Origin: JAFGQU01 sp964483625
GTDB lineage: Bacteria; Omnitrophota; Gorgyraeia; Duberdicusellales; 4484-171
NCBI GenBank assembly: GCA_964483625.1
Contig: CAZABB010000028.1
Location: forward strand, 1 to 22,378
DNA: 22,378 bases
Direction of reading: 5' to 3'
A model generated the notes under the pieces. It searched no databases. It was not told the DNA's origin and saw only the letters and a program-made list of their open reading frames with translations. Of this stretch, positions 1 through 5,890 are shown one piece after another. Numbering within the stretch: position 1 is the first letter of the stretch; every line of letters starts with the position of its first letter. The translations under genes were made by a program, and so were the position numbers.

Positions 1-29
1 AGGGTATGCCGTTTTTATTTATCTGTCAA
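1..29 (-). promoter_or_regulatory. Possible sigma70 promoter reading out of the window
   Basis: On the minus strand a consensus -35 TTGACA (29-24) is followed after 17 nt by TACCCT (6-1), a weak -10. It lies downstream of the peptidase gene and would serve a gene beyond the window edge. Only the -35 is convincing, so this is a low-confidence call. Confidence 0.3.
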
Positions 30-66
30 TTTGCGAATAATAGTTTACAGTATCAGGAAAGGAAGA

Positions 67-1068
67 TTACTCTTTTGTTTTCTGACCAGGCATATCAAAA
101 GAACTGAGGGTCTGAACAATATTGTCAACCGATTCGACCAGAGCCAGGCCCGAGGGTACTTCTCCGGCACTCGAGAGCGCGGCGGGAACCGAATCGGTAA
201 TCATCCCGATCAACCGCAGCTGGATTTGTACTTTACCCCGTTCACTCATATATTCCCGGCGCAAAAAAACCGGACTCCCCGACGTTCCCTGCAACACTCC
301 GGCTTCAACGAGCAGTTTCTTCCCGTCAAGGAATTTGGCGACAATCCCTTTACGCACAACCGGATCAAGGGCGTGCTCTTTATTGAAATTTTTCAATACC
401 GGCAACGAGGGAAAGCCGAAGAAATATACTTCTTCGGCCTTATAGATATTTTCATAGCTCAATACGCTGGACTTCTCATCGAAGATGTCGACAACAAAAG
501 AGGTATACTGCGGTTCTTCTTTTTTCGCTTCTTTCCCCCACAGGATTCTTTTCTTTTTTTTCGGTTTCGTATCGGCTTTATACTTACGCAACCGCACAAT
601 CCCCACGTCGATCCCGTCTCCCTTATTCAGTATCAGCATCCCTTTTCTCCAGATATCAACAAGGTCGATCTCATAAGGGGCGATCTTCTCCTGGTACGGC
701 GTACCCTTTTTGATGAACCTCTGAAACGTGATTACTTTCCCGTCTTTATCCAGAAGGATCTTGAGTGCCTTCTCAAACACCCGGCCCGTACTGACCAGAT
801 AAATATATTTGCCGCCGTCGGTCATAAAGAACCCGGTCCCGACATCCTGCCGTAATGTCTTTGAAAACTGTTGGTATTCGACCATGATCTTGGTCACGCG
901 GACATCATACTGATCGGAAGTGAGGATAGATTTACGAAAGTATCTGGTACGGGAGTCGGCTTGCGGTGTAAACCGCGTCGCCTGAAGCGGCTGAGGACAT
1001 AGCAAAAGAAAAATCAGAAAACCAAAAATGAGCCTTCCCAAAAAGAGCATACAACACCTTCTCCTCAT
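67..1068 (-). CDS. Exported trypsin-fold serine peptidase-like protein, catalytic His replaced
   Basis: A secreted or periplasmic protein with a trypsin-like fold. Numbered from the ATG at 1068 (333 aa), it has a basic N-terminus, a hydrophobic segment at about residues 7-25 and a probable signal-peptide cleavage site after LQA (residue 30). The core begins with GTGFF (77-81). The usual Asp region is D-V-G-I-V-R (Asp154) and the nucleophile motif is GTSGSPVF (Ser263). Where the family has His (LVTxxHV), this protein reads LVSTGRV, with Arg96 (codon at 783-781), so ordinary protease activity is doubtful. A Lys-rich insert lies near residues 160-185. The ATG overlaps the upstream stop as TGATG, with AAGGA 9 nt upstream. 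An ATG at 1050, preceded by AGGAGAAGG at 6 nt, is an equally good or better start and still leaves a signal peptide. A TTG at 1071 is less likely. Confidence 0.7.
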   Translation of the reverse strand: MRRRCCMLFLGRLIFGFLIFLLLCPQPLQATRFTPQADSRTRYFRKSILTSDQYDVRVTKIMVEYQQFSKTLRQDVGTGFFMTDGGKYIYLVSTGRVFEKALKILLDKDGKVITFQRFIKKGTPYQEKIAPYEIDLVDIWRKGMLILNKGDGIDVGIVRLRKYKADTKPKKKKRILWGKEAKKEEPQYTSFVVDIFDEKSSVLSYENIYKAEEVYFFGFPSLPVLKNFNKEHALDPVVRKGIVAKFLDGKKLLVEAGVLQGTSGSPVFLRREYMSERGKVQIQLRLIGMITDSVPAALSSAGEVPSGLALVESVDNIVQTLSSFDMPGQKTKE

Positions 1069-2264
1069 CAAAATTTATCCTTCATGATCGCCTCGAAGCC
1101 TTTGAATACGTCTTTTATTGCCTTGATTGCCGGGTCATCTTCGATATCTTTAATATCCGTTTCACCTTTTAAGACCCGGTCGATCACTCCACCGACACTC
1201 TGGAAGGTAAGCTTCTGCAGATGAACCAGCACCTGGTCCATGTCTATTTTTGGATGATCAAACTTAGTCGTCAGTTGCGGCAGTTCAAAATAAGGACTGC
1301 CGTCCTTTTTTTTTAATACCAAAAGAGCATTTTTGAGCGATTCTACCTTGTCCGGATTCAAAGGAACCTCTTTAAATTCCACTTCATCGAATATAACTTC
1401 ACCGTTTATGACCAAATCGTTATCCTGAGCTTTTAAATCGGCGGCCAGAGAAAGGAACGCCTTCGTTACATCCAGATCATACGCCTTAAACCCTTGAGGA
1501 TACTGTTTATCGAAAGCCAGGTAATCAAAGCGATTCACCTTTACCGTCGCGTCCATGTTCTTATAGAACCAGTCGATCCACCCTTTGGCTTTGAGGATAT
1601 CGGGCATATCTCGGCTGCGACTTTCCAACGACGAAGTCACATCGAAATAAAACATCAAAAGTTGCGGCAGGTTAAAATCTTTTAAGCGTACGTTGGTCTT
1701 ATGAAGAGACAGCTCAATCGGCGGGACAAACGTATAATCGGTATAATCGACGGTCATATTGTTCAGGACAACTTCCTTGATAACCAGAGGGATTGGCGGC
1801 GCGGACGGAGAAGAGGCGCCTTCAGTAACCGGACTGGCCAGGTCGACTTTACGCTGGGGATCGGTTTTCTTAAGAAGAGGCACCTCAGGGCTCTTTGTGA
1901 CCCGGTAATGCCAGAACGGTTTGATACTGACCTCCCCCTTTTGACGGATTACCTTGACTTTGACACCATCGACTTGAAGCTTCCTGAATATGGGAGTAAC
2001 GGGAGAAAACTTGATCCGGTCGAGTTGCAAAAAGGCTTCAGAGAAGGAAACATCACCACAGCTGAAATCTTTGATTACAACCGTAAAGGGAAAAGAAAGA
2101 TTGATCTGACCGATGTGAGCTTCTGTGTTATAGGTATCGGCAATATAGGATTTGACCAGTTCCTTACCCTTACTGTTGACATAACGCAAAGCAACGCCGT
2201 AAGAGGCAAGAAGCAGTATTAAGACTACGATAAAGAAAACAAAAAGAAATTTTATTAATTTCAT
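1068..2264 (-). CDS. AsmA/DUF748-like membrane-anchored envelope protein
   Basis: A 398-aa protein with one N-terminal transmembrane segment (about residues 4-26, very hydrophobic) followed by an extracytoplasmic region rich in predicted beta strands. Patterns such as A-H-I-G-Q-I-N-L-S-F-P and L-D-R-I-K-F-S-P resemble the N-terminal repeats of AsmA/DUF748 proteins. Members of that family act in envelope assembly or lipid transfer. A proline- and serine-rich linker (about 128-160) separates the first part from the rest. The start is supported by GGAAGGA 5 nt upstream of the ATG. The stop overlaps the start of the exported peptidase-like gene, so the two are probably co-translated and may work together in the periplasm. 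The family assignment rests on sequence pattern only; the function is not established. Confidence 0.6.
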   Translation of the reverse strand: MKLIKFLFVFFIVVLILLLASYGVALRYVNSKGKELVKSYIADTYNTEAHIGQINLSFPFTVVIKDFSCGDVSFSEAFLQLDRIKFSPVTPIFRKLQVDGVKVKVIRQKGEVSIKPFWHYRVTKSPEVPLLKKTDPQRKVDLASPVTEGASSPSAPPIPLVIKEVVLNNMTVDYTDYTFVPPIELSLHKTNVRLKDFNLPQLLMFYFDVTSSLESRSRDMPDILKAKGWIDWFYKNMDATVKVNRFDYLAFDKQYPQGFKAYDLDVTKAFLSLAADLKAQDNDLVINGEVIFDEVEFKEVPLNPDKVESLKNALLVLKKKDGSPYFELPQLTTKFDHPKIDMDQVLVHLQKLTFQSVGGVIDRVLKGETDIKDIEDDPAIKAIKDVFKGFEAIMKDKF

Positions 2265-2417
2265 ATATTCCTTCCTTTTTAATAGCGTACTACGATAGTC
2301 GATGGTCTTTGGTCTATAGTCGACAGTCTATAGTTTCGAATCCAAAAAACTAAAGACTAAAGGCCAACGGCTAACGATTTCTTCTATCCGCTCGCCGCTC
2401 ATCGCTCACCGCTGGAT

Positions 2418-2552
2418 TAAGACACGCGCCCGGCCCTACGCGTCGCGTGTATCGCGTCGCGCGTAACGCGCGAAAGAACCAGGAGAACCCCTGCCTCTCC
2501 CAAACGCAATACGCAATACGCGGCACGCAATACGAAGACACGCGCCCGGCAG
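2418..2552 (-). repeat. Two extra copies of the tRNA-Arg 3' end plus flank
   Basis: The 3' end of tRNA-Arg with its flank reads GCCGGGCGCGTTGTCTTC on the minus strand (2731-2714). GCCGGGCGCGTGTCTTCG recurs at 2550-2533 and GCCGGGCGCGTGTCTTA at 2434-2418, both with one T missing at the same place. The middle copy is preceded by GGCAGGCT, as if the T-arm had lost its loop. That GGCAGG may instead belong to the neighbouring palindromic repeat. Direct repeats of a tRNA 3' end are typical of tandem duplication or of integrase attachment sites; no integrase is visible in this window. Confidence 0.6.
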
Positions 2553-2589
2553 CCTGCCCGCCCTCCCGCTGGTCGGGAGCAGGCGGGGG

Positions 2590-2675
2590 ATCGTATGTGC
2601 TTTTCACCGTCAGGTGAAATATGAATCCGTAAGGACTCTCTCAGCACATCCGAGGCTCGCTCCCGGATAACCTAC
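2590..2675 (-). other. Possible decayed group I intron core fragment
   Basis: Read on the minus strand, this segment shares blocks, in the same order and with similar spacing, with the intron core at 2889-2811. GGTTATCCGG compares with GATTATCTGG; GAGAGAGTCCT (11 nt) is identical; CACCTGA and GGTGAA, the two sides of P8, are identical. The same frame also gives R-E-S followed by S-P, as in the endonuclease C-terminus (R-E-S ... T-P). A hairpin TTTCACC-TGAC-GGTGAAA sits at the P8 position and GGATT/GATCC could form a P7-like helix. No GACTA-type R motif and no exon junction are present. I read it as a relic, at moderate to low confidence. Confidence 0.35.
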
Positions 2676-2760
2676 GCCGTACGTTTCCCGCAAGAAACAA
2701 GACCAAATTCAAAGAAGACAACGCGCCCGGCAGGGATCGAACCTGCCACCCTCTGCTTAG

Positions 2761-3425
2761 CTTACCACTCCGGGTTTCCCCGACCTTTTACGAATAGCAT
2801 AAAAGTTGTGGTCTGGACTATGTCTTCACCATCTCAGGTGTGCGGCGTATAGTCTCTGAGGACTCTCTCTGGATTTCCAGATAATCTTTGGCCCATTTCA
2901 CGAATTTGTTCTGGTTATTCGCTGGTTTTTCGAAACGGACCGCTTTAGGACAATGAGGAGTATTGGGGATATAAAGGACTTGCTCTTTTTGCGGACAATA
3001 GACAGCATAGTAATCAAAATCTTCCTTTTGATAAGCTCGCGAATGTATACCGTTCTTATCTGCCCAGCTTGTCTTAAACTTGATGTCAATCACACCGTTC
3101 TTTTTCAACTGTGCATATTTAACCTGAAGCTTGATCACCTTGCCGTCCGGCAATACCGCAAGAAGGTCGTAAGGCTGGTGTTCGGACAAAGGGATACAAG
3201 GGATATACCCCTTTATAACAAGGTCGGCAATAACCTTCCCTAAACCCACATCAGCCTTAACTTTTGTATGATGCCCCTTCACATCATTCCCTAACTCTTC
3301 CTGTCCCTTGACTATCTGAACAGAGGTTGCCTGCAAGTGATCCGGACTATTTGTCTTTAGGACTTCCTTGCATATAGCCGCATCCACTCTATACGTTCTT
3401 TTCCGTATAGAGGCTCCCATAATGA
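2761..3425 (-). ncRNA. Group I self-splicing intron (IC3-like) in the tRNA-Arg anticodon
   Basis: A 665-nt intron. The 5' exon ends in U and the intron ends in G, as group I splicing requires. Pairings read directly on the minus strand: P1, exon CUU (3428-3426) with guide GAG (3416-3414), ending in a U-G wobble; P10, 3' exon CUA (2760-2758) with UGG (3419-3417); P2, CTCTATACG/CGTATAGAG (3412-3404/3395-3387), 9 bp; P3, TGCGGC/GCCGCA (3382-3377/2846-2841); P4, TGCAAG/CTTGCA (3372-3367/3337-3332); P6, probably CTCTG/CAGAG (3325-3321/2871-2867); P7, GACTA/TAGTC (2854-2850/2820-2816); P8, CACC/GGTG (2840-2837/2830-2827). P9 is ACCAC/GTGGT (2812-2808/2768-2764), enclosing CTTTTA/TAAAAG and a CGGG-GAAA-CCCG hairpin with a GNRA loop. 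The R and S motifs CAGAGACTATACG and AAGACATAGTCC match group I consensus. Most of the endonuclease frame sits in the P6 loop. Short 3-bp P1 helices and an anticodon insertion site are typical of bacterial tRNA introns. Confidence 0.92.
2818..3420 (-). CDS. Intron-encoded PD-(D/E)XK homing endonuclease, I-Ssp6803I-like
   Basis: The intron's mobility enzyme; by family knowledge it would cleave the intronless tRNA gene so that the intron is copied in. The conserved part is about residues 53-152 of the 200-aa frame. It includes G-K-V-I-A-D-L, then P-L-S-E-H-Q-P-Y-D, and L-Q-V-K, giving the site Pro83-Tyr-Asp85 ... Gln99-Val-Lys101. It continues with S-W-A-D-K-N-G-I-H and Y-A-V-Y-C-P. This matches the small endonuclease I-Ssp6803I (150 aa), which sits in a group I intron of a cyanobacterial initiator tRNA gene. 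The frame opens at the ATG at 3420, inside the guide sequence and without a ribosome site. A GTG at 3282, preceded by AGGG at 6 nt, would give 154 aa, closer to the family length. The TAG stop is part of the P7 3' strand. The C-terminal 18 or so residues are dictated by the ribozyme core. Confidence 0.85.
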   Translation of the reverse strand: MGASIRKRTYRVDAAICKEVLKTNSPDHLQATSVQIVKGQEELGNDVKGHHTKVKADVGLGKVIADLVIKGYIPCIPLSEHQPYDLLAVLPDGKVIKLQVKYAQLKKNGVIDIKFKTSWADKNGIHSRAYQKEDFDYYAVYCPQKEQVLYIPNTPHCPKAVRFEKPANNQNKFVKWAKDYLEIQRESSETIRRTPEMVKT

Positions 3426-3479
3426 AAGGCAGATGCTCTATCCAAATGAGCTACGGGCGCATATTATCAAAGATATACT

Positions 3480-3508
3480 ATTGTATCATAAAGCAACGCT
3501 CAGCGTTT
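3480..3508 (-). promoter_or_regulatory. Weak promoter candidate for tRNA-Arg
   Basis: TACAAT (3485-3480) is preceded by TGA, an extended -10 arrangement, and sits 19 nt before the tRNA 5' end at 3460. The -35 region (3508-3503, AAACGC) is poor. tRNA-Arg may instead be co-transcribed with tRNA-Pro. Confidence 0.35.
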
Positions 3509-3565
3509 AAAATTCCCTTTTTTACAAAGGATCTTTAATCGCTGCCCGATAAGCGCTAACAAAAA

Positions 3566-3640
3566 TCGGGGCGGACAGATTTGAACTGTCGACCTCTTGG
3601 TCCCAAACCAAGCGCTCTAGCCAAGCTGAGCCACGCCCCG
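3566..3640 (-). tRNA. tRNA-Pro(UGG)
   Basis: A complete 75-nt tRNA. Acceptor CGGGGCG/CGCCCCG starts with the C1-G72 pair and ends in A73, both typical of bacterial tRNA-Pro. The D-stem is GCTC/GAGC, the anticodon stem CTTGG/CCAAG with loop TTTGGGA (anticodon UGG), and the T-stem GACAG/CTGTC with loop TTCAAAT. No CCA is encoded; TTTTTG follows directly. It lies upstream of tRNA-Arg(UCU) in the same orientation. Confidence 0.95.
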
Positions 3641-3827
3641 GGAATAGCGCATAGCGTGTAGCGGTGAGCGAATAGCGATAAATGAAAAATTATAACACTT
3701 TCCGAAGCTCGTTTCGAAGCGTTTTCAAAGAGAAGTATTAATGGCGCTGGCACACCGAATATGAACACAGAAAGAAACCTGAAAACTATAGAATAGAGAC
3801 TAACGACTATAGACTATCTTATATATG
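3641..3827. repeat. Spacer with AGCG-type and ACTATAG-type word tracts
   Basis: Between tRNA-Pro and rdgB. At 3643-3685 words such as AATAGCGCATAGCGTGTAGCG repeat about every 7-8 nt and form the tRNA leader. At 3785-3823 the words are of the type CTATAGAATAGAGACTAACG. Between them lie the tRNA-Pro promoter and two CGAAGC direct repeats (3703-3708, 3715-3720). There is no credible gene. Confidence 0.55.
3689..3717 (-). promoter_or_regulatory. Promoter of tRNA-Pro
   Basis: A consensus -10 TATAAT (3694-3689) with an upstream TGT (extended -10) is preceded by TCGAAA (3717-3712) at 17 nt. The start point would be near 3682, leaving about 40 nt of word-repeat leader before tRNA-Pro. Confidence 0.6.
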
Positions 3828-4430
3828 TTAAGCAGTTTTCAAATAACGGGCAAGGAATTTCTTTAAAGCTTTAAACGCACGGCCCCGATGACTGACCGCG
3901 TTTTTCTGATATAACGGCAATTGCGCCGCGTTTTTTTTATACGCAGGCACAAAAAATATCGGATCATAGCCAAACCCTCCCTTACCGGAAGGTTTTTCGG
4001 CAATGTATCCGGCCAATGTCCCCTCACATCCGGTAAGAAGTTTACCTCCTTTAACGACGGCAATGGCGCAGCGATACCGGGCGCGCCGTGAAGATTTTTT
4101 AACCCCTTTTAGTTCTTTGAGCAGCTTGCGGTTATTCTTCTGGTCCGTTGCCTTTGGCCCTGAATAGCGCCGGGAAAACACGCCGGGCCGGTCGTTCAAA
4201 TAAGCGACCTCAAGCCCCGAATCTTCACCGACCACCAGGTCATTGCGGTAACACAAAGACACTACCTTCGCTTTCTTATACGCGTTTTCGGCAAAGGTGC
4301 GTCCGGTCTCTTTTATGGAAAACGTACGATCTAAATCGGCAAGAGAAACGACTTTGACTTTCAGCGGCCGCAGAATCTTTTTTATCTCCCGCATCTTACC
4401 TTTATTTTTGGTCGCAATGATCAATCGCAT
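3828..4430 (-). CDS. rdgB: XTP/dITP diphosphatase (RdgB/HAM1 family)
   Basis: Hydrolyses non-canonical purine triphosphates (XTP, dITP, ITP) to the monophosphate and pyrophosphate, keeping deaminated bases out of nucleic acids; cytosolic. At 200 aa it has the family's usual length. Visible motifs are IIATKNKGKMREI at the N-terminus (Thr7, Asn9, Lys12), GEDSGLEV with catalytic Asp70, FSRRYSG (86-91), GGFGYDPIF (151-159) and SHRGRA (180-185). The frame extends 17 codons upstream, but that part is translated repeat DNA, and the family begins at the ATG at 4430. There is no clear ribosome site; the ATG directly follows a GTGTGTCGTGG repeat. It lies 104 bp downstream of rph, a common pairing. Confidence 0.93.
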   Translation of the reverse strand: MRLIIATKNKGKMREIKKILRPLKVKVVSLADLDRTFSIKETGRTFAENAYKKAKVVSLCYRNDLVVGEDSGLEVAYLNDRPGVFSRRYSGPKATDQKNNRKLLKELKGVKKSSRRARYRCAIAVVKGGKLLTGCEGTLAGYIAEKPSGKGGFGYDPIFFVPAYKKNAAQLPLYQKNAVSHRGRAFKALKKFLARYLKTA

Positions 4431-4534
4431 ATAACCACGACACACGTCACACGAACGCCTGCTCCGCAGGCTGTTCCACATTACACGTCACAGGTATCCT
4501 TCTTTACGTGTGACCCTGTGACTATGTGACCCTG
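4431..4534. repeat. Composite intergenic repeat, copy 1 (inverted relative to copies 2 and 3)
   Basis: The spacer between rph and rdgB. The right part holds TTACGTGTGACCCTGTGACT and further GTGAC words (4504-4532). The left part holds CACGACACACGTCACACG (4437-4454) and, after a short GC palindrome GCCTGC-TCC-GCAGGC (4456-4470), a CACGTCACAGG word. Its reverse complement has the same order of blocks as the tracts at 18270-18366 and 20295-20372: GTCACA words, then GTAAAGAA, then CGTGTG words. The arms can fold on each other. It may act as a bidirectional hairpin, but no T-run marks it as a classical terminator. Confidence 0.6.
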
Positions 4535-5257
4535 TTAAAGTTTGGTGATGATATCTTTGTAATGTTCTTTTTCTTTCTCGATAACTCCGTCGATACCTTT
4601 TTTGGCCAGATCCAGTAACGCGTCGAGATCGCTTTTGGAAAAAGAACCGTTTTCGGCGGTTCCCTGTATTTCAACGAATTCGCCCGATCCTTTCATTACG
4701 ACGTTCATATCGACGTCGGCATCGACATCTTCCCGGTAACTGAGATCCAGCACATGGCCCCCCTTGATAATGCCGACACTGATAGCACCCAGATAGTCGG
4801 TGACGGGGAATTCGGTAATAAGTGCCTGCTTATACATCGCCCGCAGGCAATCGATCAAAGCGAAGAATCCTCCGATAACCGACACCGTCCGTGTCCCGCC
4901 GTCAGCCTGAATAACATCACAATCGATCCATATCGTCTTTTCTCCTAAGAATTTAAGATCTACGACACTGCGCAGAGACCGGCCGATCAATCTCTGTATC
5001 TCCATGGTTCTTCCGGAGATACGATCACGAACAATACGGTTCTGCGTCGAACGGGGCAGCATACGGTATTCGGCGGTGATCCAGCCGGTATTGGTCCCTT
5101 TCAAAAACGGCGGCACGTTTTTCTCAACCGTCGCCGCGCATAATACCCGTGTATTGCCTAATTCGATAAGGCAGGAGCCTTCGGCCGTATTCAAGTAGCC
5201 CCTCTGCACTTTGATATCTCTTAGCTCAGTCAATGCCCGTTTATCATATCGTTCCAT
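4535..5257 (-). CDS. rph: Ribonuclease PH
   Basis: A phosphorolytic 3'-5' exoribonuclease that trims tRNA 3' ends. The 240-aa length is normal for the family. Signature stretches are G-N-T-R-V-L-C-A-A-T (29-38), AEYRMLPRSTQNR (63-75), GRTMEIQRLIGRSLR (82-96) and D-C-D-V-I-Q-A-D-G-G-T-R (112-123). The start is fixed by AGGAGG a few bases upstream of the ATG. Because tRNAs in this genome lack encoded CCA, accurate 3' trimming before CCA addition is needed, which fits. The gene follows the fumarase genes after a 100-bp AT-rich spacer. Confidence 0.95.
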   Translation of the reverse strand: MERYDKRALTELRDIKVQRGYLNTAEGSCLIELGNTRVLCAATVEKNVPPFLKGTNTGWITAEYRMLPRSTQNRIVRDRISGRTMEIQRLIGRSLRSVVDLKFLGEKTIWIDCDVIQADGGTRTVSVIGGFFALIDCLRAMYKQALITEFPVTDYLGAISVGIIKGGHVLDLSYREDVDADVDMNVVMKGSGEFVEIQGTAENGSFSKSDLDALLDLAKKGIDGVIEKEKEHYKDIITKL

Positions 5258-5357
5258 TTTTCCTCCTGTCTTTTAAAATAAAAAATCAAAAATTAAATAT
5301 TAAATATACAAATCAAAGATAAAAAATATTTTTGCTCTTTGATCTTTAATGTTTGAT
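5258..5357. repeat. AT-rich word tract between fumarase beta subunit and rph
   Basis: The spacer is built from variants of an 8-nt AT word such as AAATCAAA, AAATTAAA and AAATATTAAA, ending in GATCTTTAATGTTTGATTT. It could contribute -10-like elements for rph, but I cannot single out a convincing promoter. Confidence 0.5.
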
Positions 5358-5879
5358 TTATTCCAAACGTTGATATATGTCGTTGCCTTTGGTATCGATT
5401 GCCACGATAACGGGAAAGTCCTTCACGGAAAATTCATATACCGCCTCAGGCCCCAGATCACCGAACGCGGCAACGTGAAACGATTCGATATGATTCCGTA
5501 AATACGCGGCACAGCCGGCATGAGTTACGAAATATACCCGTTTATACTTTTTAGTGAGGGACCTCACCTGAGGATCCCGCTGCCCCTTCCCGATAGTTGC
5601 CAGGACCCCCTGGCTGTACATCCATTCGGTATAGGCGTCCATCCGGCTGGCCGTAGTAGGGCCGCAGGCTCCCAGGATATCCCCTTTGATATTGGGACCG
5701 CAGTAATACATGACCTTATGTTCTAAATCAAACGGTAACTCGCGGCCGGATGAAACAATTTCAATAAACCGCCGATGCGCCCGGTCACGCGCGGTATAGA
5801 TAGCTCCGGTTAAAGAGATAACCTGCCCGGCTTTCAAATTCACCAACTCTTTTTCCGTAAACGGTATCTTAAGTTTCAT
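5358..5879 (-). CDS. Class I fumarate hydratase, beta (C-terminal) subunit
   Basis: Partner of the alpha subunit encoded immediately upstream (11-bp gap). Together they form the iron-sulfur enzyme interconverting fumarate and malate in the citric acid cycle; L-tartrate dehydratase is the alternative for this family. At 173 aa it is typical for the split form. The stretch G-D-I-L-G-A-C-G-P-T-T-A-S-R-M-D-A-Y-T (66-84) is the substrate-binding signature (GPTTSxRMD in the family). L-K-A-G-Q-V-I-S-L-T-G-A-I-Y-T-A-R-D-R-A-H (15-35) is the conserved N-terminal region. No ribosome site is evident; the short spacer upstream is made of the CCGCTATCCGCT words. Confidence 0.9.
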   Translation of the reverse strand: MKLKIPFTEKELVNLKAGQVISLTGAIYTARDRAHRRFIEIVSSGRELPFDLEHKVMYYCGPNIKGDILGACGPTTASRMDAYTEWMYSQGVLATIGKGQRDPQVRSLTKKYKRVYFVTHAGCAAYLRNHIESFHVAAFGDLGPEAVYEFSVKDFPVIVAIDTKGNDIYQRLE

Positions 5880-5890
5880 ATTTCTATCCG

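Larger units (their letters stand above)
2265..2721. other. Gene-free spacer of 457 bp: word tracts, tRNA-end copies, palindrome, intron-like relic
   Basis: There is no credible gene here; short reading frames are low-complexity. From left to right the spacer holds several elements. At 2291-2410 are tracts with the words GTCTATAGT, CTAAAGACTAAAGG and CGCTCATCGCTCACCGC. At 2418-2434 is a copy of the tRNA-Arg 3' end. At 2435-2475 and 2505-2533 are CG-rich words (TACGCGTCGCGTGTATCGCG; CGCAATACGCAATACG). At 2534-2552 is a second tRNA-end copy. At about 2553-2590 is a GC-rich palindrome. At about 2590-2675 is a segment resembling part of the intron core. The last 45 bases before the tRNA show nothing I can name. 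Confidence 0.6.
2722..3460 (-). tRNA. tRNA-Arg(UCU), interrupted by a group I intron
   Basis: The 5' exon is 3460-3426 and the 3' exon 2760-2722; joined they give a 74-nt tRNA. All four stems are perfect: acceptor GCGCCCG/CGGGCGC, D-stem GCTC/GAGC, anticodon stem TCTGC/GCAGA and T-stem GCAGG/CCTGC with loop TTCGATC. The joined anticodon loop is CTTCTAA, so the anticodon is UCU, split between U34 and C35. The discriminator is G73, and the sequence closely resembles bacterial tRNA-Arg(UCU). No CCA is encoded; GTTG follows. It lies 105 nt downstream of tRNA-Pro in the same direction. The gene is functional only if the intron is spliced out. Confidence 0.93.

Noticed and set aside
31..855. Long plus-strand reading frame of 274 codons
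   Set aside because: It is the antisense shadow of the peptidase-like gene, has no family resemblance or ribosome site, and its composition mirrors the minus-strand frame. The same applies to plus-strand frames at 6014-6667, 1701-2222, 10539-11072 and 19573-20247.
2371..2647. Two short minus-strand frames over the spacer downstream of tRNA-Arg
   Set aside because: They translate word repeats and a palindrome into low-complexity Arg/Ala/Gly sequence; only the first dozen codons resemble the endonuclease C-terminus, which I attribute to an intron-core relic.
2590..2700. Group II intron domain V or a known riboswitch in the spacer after tRNA-Arg
   Set aside because: There is no domain V hairpin with a GAAA loop and paired AGC/GTT bases, and no riboswitch core I recognise; similarity to the neighbouring group I core is the better explanation.
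3426..3428. Reading the split tRNA as tRNA-Lys(UUU) with exon boundaries shifted by one base
   Set aside because: The intron would then end in C instead of G and P1/P10 would be lost; G73 and the overall sequence fit tRNA-Arg(UCU), not tRNA-Lys.
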